A stretch of 64,000 bases of DNA from Solirubrobacter soli DSM 22325 (GTDB lineage: Bacteria; Actinomycetota; Thermoleophilia; Solirubrobacterales; Solirubrobacteraceae): the NCBI RefSeq assembly GCF_000423665.1, contig NZ_AUIK01000026.1, positions 124,001 through 188,000 on the forward strand, read 5' to 3'. Positions 16,364 to 24,102 of this stretch are shown piece after piece. Position 1 is the first letter of the stretch. Every line of letters begins with the position of its first letter. The position numbers were made by a program, and so were the translations under genes. Under the pieces are notes generated by a model. It was not told the DNA's origin. It worked only from the letters and a program-made list of their open reading frames with translations, and made no database searches.

Positions 16364-17791
16364 ATGCACAGGCCTGAGGCGACGGTGATCGGGCTCGTCG
16401 GCGGGACGGGCGACCTCGCGCGGCGGATGGTGATCCCCGGGTGCTTTCACCTGATGGTCGCCGAGCTGCTGCCGGAGCAGTGCCGAATCGTGGGGCTCTC
16501 GCTCGACGATCTCGATGACGACGGGTTCAAGGACGTCGTGCACGAGTCGTTGAAGGAGCACGCGCGGGTCGAGCTCACCGACGAGGCGTGGGAGCGGTTC
16601 GCCGCGATGCTGTCGTTCGGGCACGACGACTTCGCGGGCGCGATCGGCGCCGCCGAGCGGGAGCTGGGCGGCTCGCCGCGACGGCTCTTCCACCTCGCGG
16701 TCCCGCCCTCGGCGGCCGCGGCGGTCGTGCGGTCGATCGATCAGGCCGGGCTGGCCGATCGCGAGCGGACGCGGGTGATCCTGGAGAAGCCGTTCGGGAC
16801 CGACCTCGACTCGGCGCGGACCCTCAATGCCGATCTGCACGAGGTCTTCGACGAGGCGCAGATCTTCCGCATCGACCACTTCCTCGGCAAGGAAGGGCTG
16901 CAGAACATCCTCGCCCTGCGCTTCGCGAACGCGTTCGTGGAGCCCGTGTTCGACCGCGACCACGTCGACTCGATCCAGATCGACGTCCCCGAGCAACTGA
17001 CGATCGAGGGGCGCGCCGGCTTCTATGAGCAGACCGGCTGTCTGAAGGACATGGTCACGACCCATCTGCTCCAGGTGCTCGGGTTCGTCGCCATGGAGCC
17101 GCCGGTCTCGCTCGAGCCCGACGCGCTGCGCGATCGCACGGGCGGAGTGTTCCAGTCGATGCGGCCGATCGATCCGCGCGAGGTCGTCTACGGGCAGTAC
17201 GACGGGTATCGCTCCGAGCCGGGCGTCGCGGCGGACTCGACCGTCGAGACGCTCGTCGCCGCCCGCGTCGAGATCGACTCGTGGCGGTGGGCGGGCGTGC
17301 CGATCTTCCTCCGGACCGGCAAGGCGATGGCGGTGTCGCGCGAGACGGTGACCGTCGTCTTCAAGGAGCCGCCGATGCGGCTCTTCGCGCGCGCCGAGGG
17401 CGTGCGCGACGCGCGCAACGCGCTGCGGTTCGAGCTCCACGACCCGCCCGCGATCACGCTCGAGTTCCTCGGCAAGGAACCGGGGCCGGAGCTCGTCGTC
17501 GAGGAGTCCTCGCTCGACTTCGGCGTGCGTGCCGCCGACCGCGACAAGCTCCTGGCGCCGTACGAGCGCCTCTTCCACGACGCATTGATCGGCGACCAGA
17601 CGTTGTTCACGCGAGCGGATGGCGTCGAGCGCGTTTGGGAGGTCGCGGCGCCGCTGCTGGCCGCGCCGCCCAGTGTCCAGCCGTACGCGCAGGGCAGTTG
17701 GGGGCCGGACGCCGCCGAGCGGCTCACCGGCCGTCGCGGGTGGGAGCTCTCGCGCTCGACCCCCGGACGACCAGGCGGGTCGGGAGCGTGA
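16364..17791 (+). CDS. zwf: Glucose-6-phosphate 1-dehydrogenase
   Basis: This enzyme commits glucose-6-phosphate to the oxidative pentose phosphate pathway and yields NADPH. The 475-residue protein has the cofactor-binding loop GGTGDLARR (13-21) and the active-site motif RIDHFLGKE (169-177). EKPFGTDL and FLRTGKAM are also family-typical. The last 22 codons overlap the 3' end of the convergent lacI-type gene by 68 bases. No 6-phosphogluconolactonase or opcA is adjacent; a transaldolase lies at 35.6 kb. Confidence 0.95.
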   Translation: MHRPEATVIGLVGGTGDLARRMVIPGCFHLMVAELLPEQCRIVGLSLDDLDDDGFKDVVHESLKEHARVELTDEAWERFAAMLSFGHDDFAGAIGAAERELGGSPRRLFHLAVPPSAAAAVVRSIDQAGLADRERTRVILEKPFGTDLDSARTLNADLHEVFDEAQIFRIDHFLGKEGLQNILALRFANAFVEPVFDRDHVDSIQIDVPEQLTIEGRAGFYEQTGCLKDMVTTHLLQVLGFVAMEPPVSLEPDALRDRTGGVFQSMRPIDPREVVYGQYDGYRSEPGVAADSTVETLVAARVEIDSWRWAGVPIFLRTGKAMAVSRETVTVVFKEPPMRLFARAEGVRDARNALRFELHDPPAITLEFLGKEPGPELVVEESSLDFGVRAADRDKLLAPYERLFHDALIGDQTLFTRADGVERVWEVAAPLLAAPPSVQPYAQGSWGPDAAERLTGRRGWELSRSTPGRPGGSGA

Positions 17792-18764
17792 CCTCGCGCG
17801 GGGCGTCCGGGTCCAACAGCATGCGGGCGGCGTGGGCGCCTTTGGCGATGTGGTCCTGGTGGACCGTCGTGAGATCGCTCGCCGCTGCTTCGGGCAGGTC
17901 GTCGAAGCCGGTCACCGCGATGTCGCCGGCTCTCAGGGCGCCGCGGGCGAGCTGGTCGGTGATGCACAGCAGCGCGGTGGGTGGGTCGGGCGTCGCCAGC
18001 AGTTCCTGGGCGGCGCTGCGTCCGTCCTCGATCGTGTTGCCCGCGCACTCGAACACGGGGACGCCCCCGAGGCCTGCGTCGTCGTAGCCCTTCAGGCGCT
18101 CGCGGGAGACGGCGAACGTCGCGGCGTAGCGGCGTCGCGCGTCCGCAAGACCGCGCACGTCGTCGTCGAGCAGGCGGTCGACGAGGACCGCGACCCGACG
18201 GTGCCCCTGCGCGAGCACGTGCTCGGCGACGGCGCGCGCGCCGCCCCGGTCGTCGATCCGCACGACCGGCTCGCCGGGCGGGGCGTCCATGTCGACCCGC
18301 ACGATCGGCAGCCGGCGCTCGACCGCCGCCCGGACCGCGGCGTGCTCGGGCGGGAGCGAGAAGACGATCACCCCGTCGACGGCGCTCCCGCGCACGGCGG
18401 CGAGCGCACCCGCCCCGGGCGGCGCCCCCTCCCCGCGCGGCGGGACCGGGAGCAGCGTCAGGGCCACGTCGGCGTTCTCGGCCGCCGAGGCCACGCCGCG
18501 CAGGAACAGGACCGCGCCAGGGTCGTCGAACGCGTACGAGAGCTTCTCGGTGAAGAGGACGCCGATCGCACCCGTTCGGCCGCGGCGCAGTGAGGCCGCG
18601 AGCGGGTCGGGTCCGGCGTAGCCGACCTCGCGCGCCGCCGCGAGGACGCGGGCCCGCGTCTCATCCGAGAGCCGGTTGGGTTGGTTGTAGGCGTAGGAGA
18701 CCGTCGAGCGGGAGACGCCCGCGGCGCGGGCGACGTCGAGCAGCGTGGGTCGGTTTCGCGACAT
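17724..18764 (-). CDS. LacI-family repressor
   Basis: A 346-residue repressor. The N-terminal helix-turn-helix is TLLDVARAAGVSRSTVSYAY, followed by the hinge NQPNRLSDETRARV and a periplasmic-binding-like effector domain from about residue 60 (GAIGVLF to TGFDDLPEA). It is divergent from an MFS gene, with two 16-bp palindromes of the LacI type between them, so it probably represses both itself and the transporter until a ligand appears. The open frame continues upstream past the ATG at 18764, but that part is antisense. Its 3' end overlaps zwf. Confidence 0.9.
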   Translation of the reverse strand: MSRNRPTLLDVARAAGVSRSTVSYAYNQPNRLSDETRARVLAAAREVGYAGPDPLAASLRRGRTGAIGVLFTEKLSYAFDDPGAVLFLRGVASAAENADVALTLLPVPPRGEGAPPGAGALAAVRGSAVDGVIVFSLPPEHAAVRAAVERRLPIVRVDMDAPPGEPVVRIDDRGGARAVAEHVLAQGHRRVAVLVDRLLDDDVRGLADARRRYAATFAVSRERLKGYDDAGLGGVPVFECAGNTIEDGRSAAQELLATPDPPTALLCITDQLARGALRAGDIAVTGFDDLPEAAASDLTTVHQDHIAKGAHAARMLLDPDAPREVTLPTRLVVRGSSARAPTRDGR

Positions 18765-18771
18765 CGTTCGT

Positions 18772-18787
18772 TGTGAATCGTTCCACA
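18772..18787. promoter_or_regulatory. Putative LacI operator O1
   Basis: TGTGAATCGTTCCACA is a near-palindrome 7 bases upstream of the repressor ATG. It shares 14 of 16 positions with the second site. Confidence 0.7.
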
Positions 18788-18793
18788 CGGCGC

Positions 18794-18799
18794 TAGGTT
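18794..18799 (+). promoter_or_regulatory. -10 element of the MFS gene
   Basis: TAGGTT lies between the two operators and 7 bases before the GTG start, so repressor bound at either site would cover it. Confidence 0.5.
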
Positions 18800-18805
18800 G
18801 CGCCT

Positions 18806-18821
18806 TGTGGATCGATTCACA
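18806..18821. promoter_or_regulatory. Putative LacI operator O2, overlapping the MFS start codon
   Basis: TGTGGATCGATTCACA is palindromic except for one pair. It lies 34 bases centre-to-centre from O1 and contains the GTG start at 18807. Confidence 0.7.
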
Positions 18822-20168
18822 CGTGATCGTATCGCCGTCACCGCGGTGTTCGCGGGCAACGGTCTGCTGTTCGCCTCGCTCTTCTCGCGGTTGCCCGAGG
18901 TGCAGACGCGGCTGCGGCTCGACGAGGGCGCGCTGGGCCTCGCACTGCTCGCCGCGCCCGTCGGGCTGATCGCCGCGGTCGCGCTCTCCGGCCCGCTCGT
19001 CACGCGGCACGGGTCGCGGATCGTGGCGGCCGTCGGCGCCGCCGGCTATGCGGGCCTGCTCTTCCTCCCGGCGGTCGCCCCGAGCATGGCCGCGCTCGCA
19101 CTCGCCCTGTTCGCCCTCGGCGCGGCGAGCGGCGCACTCGACGTCGCGATGAACACCCAGGGGATCGCCGTCGAAGCCCGCGCCCCGCGCCGGATCTTCG
19201 CCTCCCTGCACGCCGGCTTCTCGTTCGGCGCGCTCGCGGGCGCCGCGTCGGCGGGGCTGATCGCCCACGCCGGCGTCCCGCTCACCGCGCACTTGGTCGG
19301 CGTGGGCGCGCTCGTCGCGGGGGCGATGGCCGTCGCGATCCGCCGGTTCACCCCGGACGGGACGAGCCGCGCCCGCCAACCGGCGCGCGGCGGCGAGCCG
19401 GCGCGCGGCGGCGAGGCGCCCCGCGGCGCCGAGCCGGCACGCGGCGCCGAGCCGGCACGCGGCGGCCAACCGGCACGCGGCGGCCAACCGGCACGCGGCG
19501 GCCAACCGGCAGGCGGCGGCGAGGCGCCCTGCCGCGGCAGCTTCGCCCGGCCGTCGCCGGCGTTGCTCGGCCTCGGGGCGGTCGCGTTCTGCGTGCTGCT
19601 CGCCGAGGGCGCGCTCAACGACTGGAGCGCGGTCTATCTCTCGCGTGTCCACGGCGCCGCGGCCGGGACGGCGGCAGCGGGGCTCGCGGTGTTCTCGCTG
19701 ACGATGGGGTTCGCACGGCTCGCCGGCGACCGGCTGGCGACGGCCTTCGGCTCGCGTGCCGTCGCGCGCGGTGGGTTGCTCGGCGGGGCGCTGGCGTTCG
19801 TCGCGGCGGCGGCCGCGCCGAGTGCGGTCACGGCGATCGTCGCGTTCGGTACGCTCGGCCTCGGCCTCGCGTCGGTCTACCCGCTGACGATGCGGACGGC
19901 CGCTGCGCAGCCCGGCGTCCCGGCAGGGGTGGCGATCGGCGCGGTGACGACGCTCGGATACGTCGGCTTCCTGCTCGGCCCGCCGGCGGTCGGGCTGCTC
20001 GCCCACGCGAGTTCGCTGCGCGTCTCGCTGGCCGCGGTCGGGGGACTCTGCCTGCTCGCCGCCCACCTCGCGCGCGGGGTGACCGATGAGTCGAGCCGCC
20101 GGGCGCGGTCCCAACATGCATGGGAGTGCCGACCACCCGCACCGTCCAGCGGACGTATCTCATCCTGA
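18807..20168 (+). CDS. MFS transporter (YbjJ-like) with a tandem-repeat loop
   Basis: A 453-residue major facilitator with about 12 helices, resembling the YbjJ-like group. The predicted cytoplasmic loop between the two halves (residues 191-244) holds nine six-residue units of the QPARGG/EPARGG type, far longer and more repetitive than usual for this loop. The GTG start is chosen over the in-frame TTG at 18798 because it follows TAGGTT by 7 bases. Control by the divergent LacI-type repressor is very likely from the operators. The substrate is unknown, possibly a sugar or nucleoside. The end overlaps the next gene by 49 bases. Confidence 0.85.
   Translation: MDRFTRDRIAVTAVFAGNGLLFASLFSRLPEVQTRLRLDEGALGLALLAAPVGLIAAVALSGPLVTRHGSRIVAAVGAAGYAGLLFLPAVAPSMAALALALFALGAASGALDVAMNTQGIAVEARAPRRIFASLHAGFSFGALAGAASAGLIAHAGVPLTAHLVGVGALVAGAMAVAIRRFTPDGTSRARQPARGGEPARGGEAPRGAEPARGAEPARGGQPARGGQPARGGQPAGGGEAPCRGSFARPSPALLGLGAVAFCVLLAEGALNDWSAVYLSRVHGAAAGTAAAGLAVFSLTMGFARLAGDRLATAFGSRAVARGGLLGGALAFVAAAAAPSAVTAIVAFGTLGLGLASVYPLTMRTAAAQPGVPAGVAIGAVTTLGYVGFLLGPPAVGLLAHASSLRVSLAAVGGLCLLAAHLARGVTDESSRRARSQHAWECRPPAPSSGRISS
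19377..19538 (+). repeat. Nine-unit 18-bp tandem repeat in the MFS gene
   Basis: The units vary around CAACCGGCACGCGGCGGC. Because 18 is a multiple of 3, gain or loss of units would keep the reading frame. The three CAA-starting copies at about 19467-19520 are nearly identical. Confidence 0.9.
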
Positions 20169-21343
20169 CGCTCGGGAACACGCTCGCCGCGTCGTTCATC
20201 TGGGGGATCAACACGATCTTCCTGCTCGACGCGGGGCTGTCGAACCTCGAGGCGTTCGCCGCCAACGCGTTCTTCACGGCGGGGATGGTGATCTTCGAGG
20301 TACCGACCGGGATCGTGGCGGACACGATCGGGCGGCGGGCGTCGTACCTGTGGGGGACGGTCACGCTCACGCTCGCGACGTTGCTGTACGTGTGGCTGTG
20401 GGACGTCCGCGCCGCGTTCTGGCTGTGGGCACTGGCGTCGCTCGGGCTCGGGCTCGGCTTCACGTTCTTCTCCGGCGCGGTCGAGGCGTGGCTGGTCGAC
20501 GCGCTGCACGCCACCGGCTTCACCGGCGAGTTGGAGACCGTGTTCGGTCGCGGGCAGATCGTCGGCGGCGCGGCGATGCTCACCGGCTCGCTCCTCGGCG
20601 GCGTGCTCGCCAAGCAGATCAGCCTCGGCTTCCCGTTCGTCCTGCGCGCAGCCGTTCTCGCGGTGATGTTCGTCGTCGCGTGGGTGCTGATGCGCGACAT
20701 CGGCTTCACGCCCGAGCGCCGCGGCGGCCCGCTCACGGAGATGCGCGCGATCGCCCGCGCCTCGATCGAGAACGGCTGGCGGGTGCCGCCGGTTAAGTGG
20801 CTGATGGTGCAGGGTCTCGTCACCGGCGGGGTAGGGATCTATGGCTTCTACGCGCTCCAGCCGTACCTGCTCGAGCTCTACGGCGACCCGCACGCGTACG
20901 TCATCGCCGGCCTGTCGGCGGCGATCGTGGCGGGCGCGCAGATCCTCGGCGGCATCAGCGCGCCGCGAATCCGCGCCCGCTTCAAGCGCCGCACCTCCGC
21001 CCTGCTGCTGGTCGCGCTGCTGAGCGCGCTGACGCTGCTGGCGCTCGGCCTGCTCGAGCACTTCTGGGCCGCGATCGCGATCGCCGTCGTGTGGGCGCTG
21101 CTGTTCGCGGCGACCGTCCCGATCCGCCAGGCCTACCTGAACGCGCTGATCCCGTCGCGGGAGCGCGCGACGATCCTCTCGTTCGACTCGCTGACCACCA
21201 GCACCGGCGGCGTGTGGGCGCAGCCGGTCCTGGGCCGCGCCGCGGACGCCTGGGGCTACCCGGCGAGCTACCTCATCAGCTCGGCGATCACGCTCGCCGG
21301 CATCCCGTTCCTCGCGCGGTCGCGCAAGACGAGCGGCGACTAG
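20120..21343 (+). CDS. MFS transporter
   Basis: A 407-residue, 12-helix transporter with the MFS loop signature in GIVADTIGRRASYLWG. It starts inside the 3' end of the preceding MFS gene in another frame (49 shared bases), so coupled expression is likely. The two proteins are not close copies. The N-terminal pattern NTLAASFIWGINTIFLLDAG is typical of uncharacterised actinobacterial drug- or metabolite-efflux-like MFS proteins. Its stop overlaps the convergent DUF4177 gene by CTAG. Confidence 0.86.
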   Translation: MGVPTTRTVQRTYLILTLGNTLAASFIWGINTIFLLDAGLSNLEAFAANAFFTAGMVIFEVPTGIVADTIGRRASYLWGTVTLTLATLLYVWLWDVRAAFWLWALASLGLGLGFTFFSGAVEAWLVDALHATGFTGELETVFGRGQIVGGAAMLTGSLLGGVLAKQISLGFPFVLRAAVLAVMFVVAWVLMRDIGFTPERRGGPLTEMRAIARASIENGWRVPPVKWLMVQGLVTGGVGIYGFYALQPYLLELYGDPHAYVIAGLSAAIVAGAQILGGISAPRIRARFKRRTSALLLVALLSALTLLALGLLEHFWAAIAIAVVWALLFAATVPIRQAYLNALIPSRERATILSFDSLTTSTGGVWAQPVLGRAADAWGYPASYLISSAITLAGIPFLARSRKTSGD

Positions 21344-21543
21344 GCGCTCTCGCGCTTGAAGACGAGCAGGTGTCCGTCCTTCTCACCGTGCAGCGCCATG
21401 TTCGGGAGCAGCTTGTCGAACTCCCACCCTTCTGCGCCGACCTTGTTCAAGCGCTCCTCGAACTCCTTGCGGTCGAACTCCTCGTCCTTGCGCCCGAGGA
21501 AGCCGTGGGTCAGCACTTCGGTCCGGTACTCATAGGTCGGCAT
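21340..21543 (-). CDS. DUF4177-type small protein
   Basis: A 67-residue protein with the DUF4177 pattern: MPTYEYRTEVL, then LNKVGAEGWEFDKLLPN and LLVFKRE at the end. These one-domain alpha/beta proteins have no established function. TACGCT at 21556-21551 lies 7 bases before the ATG. The gene is alone and convergent with the MFS gene. Confidence 0.8.
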   Translation of the reverse strand: MPTYEYRTEVLTHGFLGRKDEEFDRKEFEERLNKVGAEGWEFDKLLPNMALHGEKDGHLLVFKRESA

Positions 21544-21632
21544 GTCGCCGAGCGTAACGCGGCACACGTTTGGCACACATTCGTAACGATCGCGGGTAGA
21601 TCGGTTGCGGCCGCCGCACTGATCATCCGGGG

Positions 21633-22562
21633 GTGGCGAACAAACCGCCCCTGTACAAGGGCAGAACGTCGAACACCCCCTCGCGCGATGTGCTGATCGC
21701 GCGGCTCGCGGCAACTCAGCACGGGCTCGTGCGGCTCGATCAACTGCGCGCTCTGGGGCTCGATCACCGCGCGGTGTCCGAGCGCGTCAAGCACGGACGC
21801 CTGCATCGCATCTACCGCGCCGTGTACGCCGTCGGTCACGCGGCACTCTCACGCGAAGCCGAGTGGCTTGCGGCGGTGCTCGCGTCGGGCAGCGATGCCG
21901 GCCTGGGTGCGCGATCGGTCGGGGAGTTCTGGGGCGTCGCCCGCAAACGGGTCCCCCATGTCGAGGTGGTCGTGCCGCAGAAACGACGGGCCCAGGGGAC
22001 GATCCGGCTGCTCGTCTCGCGCACGCTCGTCCCAGGGGACATCGTCCGCCACCGCGGCATCCCGGTCACGCACACCGCCCGGATGTTCGTCGACCTCACC
22101 GACACCAACACCCCGCATCAGCTCGCGAACGTGATCTACGAGGCCGCGTTCCACAAGCGCTTCAGCGAACCCGCGACGCGAGCGGCGATGGCGAGAGCGA
22201 CCGGACGGCAGAAGCTCGGGGTGCTCGAGCAAGCGCTGGCGCTCAACGCGAGCGGCAGCGCCGGAACCCGGAGCGATCTCGAGGACGCCTTCCTCGCCAT
22301 CGTCGACGGGGCCGGGCTGCCCGAACCGCTGGTGAACACCCCGACGCTCGACGTCGAGCCGGACTTCCGTTGGTCCGACCGCCGGCTGGTCGTCGAGGTC
22401 GATGGTCCGGGCCATGCCCGCGAACGGGCCAGACGCAACGACGCCCGCTGCGAGCGGATCCTCCGCGACGCCGGATACGCGGTCGTTCGCTTCTCACACA
22501 TCGACGTCGAGCACCGGCACGGATTCGTCATCCAGACGCTGCGCGACGCGCTCGATCTCTAG
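21633..22562 (+). CDS. AbiEi-type N-terminal domain plus DUF559 nuclease-like protein
   Basis: A 309-residue protein. The N-terminal 70 residues match the AbiEi antitoxin winged-helix pattern (LAATQHGLVRLDQLRALGLD, then GRLHRIYRAVYAVGH). The C-terminal part (about 225-305) is a DUF559/Vsr-like nuclease fold with PDFRWSDRRLVVEVDG, which supplies D and ExD-type residues, and a late ARRNDARCERIL helix. No AbiEii nucleotidyltransferase toxin is adjacent, so it is not a complete type IV toxin-antitoxin pair. This domain pairing is common as orphan copies in Solirubrobacterales-like genomes, as far as I recall. It starts with GTG and its 3' end overlaps the methyltransferase pseudogene by 69 bases. 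Confidence 0.8.
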   Translation: MANKPPLYKGRTSNTPSRDVLIARLAATQHGLVRLDQLRALGLDHRAVSERVKHGRLHRIYRAVYAVGHAALSREAEWLAAVLASGSDAGLGARSVGEFWGVARKRVPHVEVVVPQKRRAQGTIRLLVSRTLVPGDIVRHRGIPVTHTARMFVDLTDTNTPHQLANVIYEAAFHKRFSEPATRAAMARATGRQKLGVLEQALALNASGSAGTRSDLEDAFLAIVDGAGLPEPLVNTPTLDVEPDFRWSDRRLVVEVDGPGHARERARRNDARCERILRDAGYAVVRFSHIDVEHRHGFVIQTLRDALDL

Positions 22563-23132
22563 GAGCGTCACCGGGCGTGCCGAACCGGCGCGCAGGCGCT
22601 TCGCCCAGCTCGAGCCGGACGCGGCGATCTCCTCCGCGGTGGCGGCGCGGCGCTCGAGCAGCGAGAGGCCGGCGCGGGCGTAGACGGCCGCGACGTCCTC
22701 GCGCAACGCCGGGACCCCGTCGCGCGGGATCACGGAGAACAGCGCCGAGACGCGCGCTCCCGACGCGAGCAGCGCCGCGAGGCCGGCGAGCGCCGTCTCG
22801 TCGTGCCCGAGCACGCCGCGCAGCAGCGAGCCCCACGGGAAGTTGATCGTCATCGCGTGAGCGCGGCCCTGCAGCGGTTATGGCGGGTGCTCGGCCGCGG
22901 CGACGACGTACAGCGCGTTGTCCGGCGCCCGCCGCGAGCTCCTGGCCATGGCCGCCGCGTTGGCGTCCAGGCCGAGCGTCAATGTGTCGGGACGCGCCCG
23001 CGCGGCGGCCAGCACGTGGCGGCCGTCACCGGTCCCGAGGTCGATCGTGAGGCGGTCGTAGCGCGCCGCCAGCGCGTTGAATCAGCCGACGTCGACGTCG
23101 TGGAGGCTGCGGCCTCGGAGGACTCGGATCAT
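22494..23132 (-). pseudogene. 16S rRNA (adenine-1408-N1)-methyltransferase, two in-frame stops
   Basis: One frame of 213 codons, the usual length of KamB/NpmA-type enzymes, runs from ATG at 23132. It is interrupted by TGA at codon 17 (23084-23082) and TAA at codon 85 (22880-22878). The parts read as this family: RYDRLTIDLGTGDGRHVLAA (SAM-binding motif I), VVAAAEHPP, INFPWGSLLRGVL and SSWAKRLRAGSARPVT. TGA replaces what may have been a Trp codon. A TAGACT -10 element remains at 23145-23140, 7 bases before the ATG. The downstream piece from 22853 could still be translated but lacks the SAM site. Family members give aminoglycoside resistance. Confidence 0.85.
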
Positions 23133-23208
23133 GCAATCGAGTCTAAGTCGCCTGGACGCATTTCCGACGCTCGGTAGAAGAATTCGTTGCGTCGTCCGCC
23201 TAGGATCG

Positions 23209-23394
23209 ATGACCATCGAACGACGTGACGTCCTCAGCCTGCTGGCCGCCGCTCTCGCGGTTCTCGGCCTGATCCTCTTCGCCGTGGGCGTCCTGGTGCC
23301 GCAGCTCTACGTGCTGGCGGCCGGCGCCGCTGCGCTCGCCGGTGGGACCGGCGTCCTCGCGGGCCAGCGCCGCCGCGTCCGCGCTCGGGCCTAG
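23209..23394 (+). CDS. Small membrane protein with two helices
   Basis: A 61-residue protein with a charged N-terminus (MTIERRD), two hydrophobic segments (about 8-30 and 33-50) and an Arg-rich end. TAGGAT at 23201-23206 lies just before the ATG. It is not recognised as a known family. The stop overlaps that of the opposite gene by CTAG. Confidence 0.6.
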   Translation: MTIERRDVLSLLAAALAVLGLILFAVGVLVPQLYVLAAGAAALAGGTGVLAGQRRRVRARA

Positions 23395-23669
23395 CCACGG
23401 GCGCGGCTGCCGCCGAAGTAGGAGCCGAGGTCGCAGAGGAACGCGAGCCCGACCACGAACCATTCGAAGCCGGTCACCTCATGCGTGCCGACGTCCCACA
23501 TGATCGCGTAGGCGAGCGTCGTCCACGGCAGGATGAAGAAGCCGATGAACGGCAGGAACCAGCTGTCGTACGCCCGCGTCAGGATGTTGCTGAAGATCGC
23601 GACGAAGATGATCGCCAGGCGGGGCGAGATGAAGGCGAGCAGCGCGGCGAAGCACGGCACGCCGCACAC
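23391..23669 (-). CDS. Small membrane protein
   Basis: A 92-residue protein with three hydrophobic helices and Trp/Phe-rich loops (SWFLPFIGFFILPWTTLAY). It begins with GTG one base after the stop of the cupredoxin-like gene, so it is the last member of a three-gene operon. Function unknown; similar short proteins occur in related genomes as far as I recall. Confidence 0.7.
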   Translation of the reverse strand: MCGVPCFAALLAFISPRLAIIFVAIFSNILTRAYDSWFLPFIGFFILPWTTLAYAIMWDVGTHEVTGFEWFVVGLAFLCDLGSYFGGSRARG

Positions 23670-23670
23670 C

Positions 23671-24102
23671 TTACGGATCGACGCGCATTTCCGCTATCTG
23701 CTTCGCGGAGTCCTCGAACTCGATCTCGAAGATGCCGTCGATCGTGGCCTTGAAACTGATCTGCTCGGTCTCGCCGGCCTTGACGTCTTTCTTGATGTCG
23801 TACCCGTGGATGTGGACTTCCTCGTCCTGCGGCGCCTTGACCTGGAAGCGCACGGTGTCGCCCTTGGCGTACCGCAGCTTGACCACCTTGGAGCCGGTCA
23901 GCACCGGGCCGGGGTCGACGGTCGGCGTGGGCGTCGGGGTCGGCGTCTCGGTCGCCGTCTCGCCCGGAGACGGCGTGGCGGTCTGCGTGGGCGCGTCGGC
24001 CGTCGTCTCCGGGTTGTCGGAGCTCGGGCGCAGGATCAGGAACGCGACCACGAGGATCGCGACCGCGACGCCCAGGAAGGCGAACCGCAGTCCCTTGCTC
24101 AT
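23671..24102 (-). CDS. Membrane-anchored cupredoxin-like protein
   Basis: A 143-residue protein with an uncleaved N-terminal helix (about 5-24), a Thr-Pro spacer (about 35-65), and a beta-sandwich with the cupredoxin-like segment VHIHGYDIKKDV. The second copper-ligand region (Cys-x-His) is absent, so metal binding is uncertain and the domain may be structural. Its ATG overlaps the CoA-lyase stop (ATGA). Confidence 0.75.
   Translation of the reverse strand: MSKGLRFAFLGVAVAILVVAFLILRPSSDNPETTADAPTQTATPSPGETATETPTPTPTPTVDPGPVLTGSKVVKLRYAKGDTVRFQVKAPQDEEVHIHGYDIKKDVKAGETEQISFKATIDGIFEIEFEDSAKQIAEMRVDP

Noticed and set aside
21633..22562. Complete AbiE toxin-antitoxin system
   Set aside because: Only the AbiEi-like domain is present; the neighbour is a methyltransferase relic, not the AbiEii nucleotidyltransferase.
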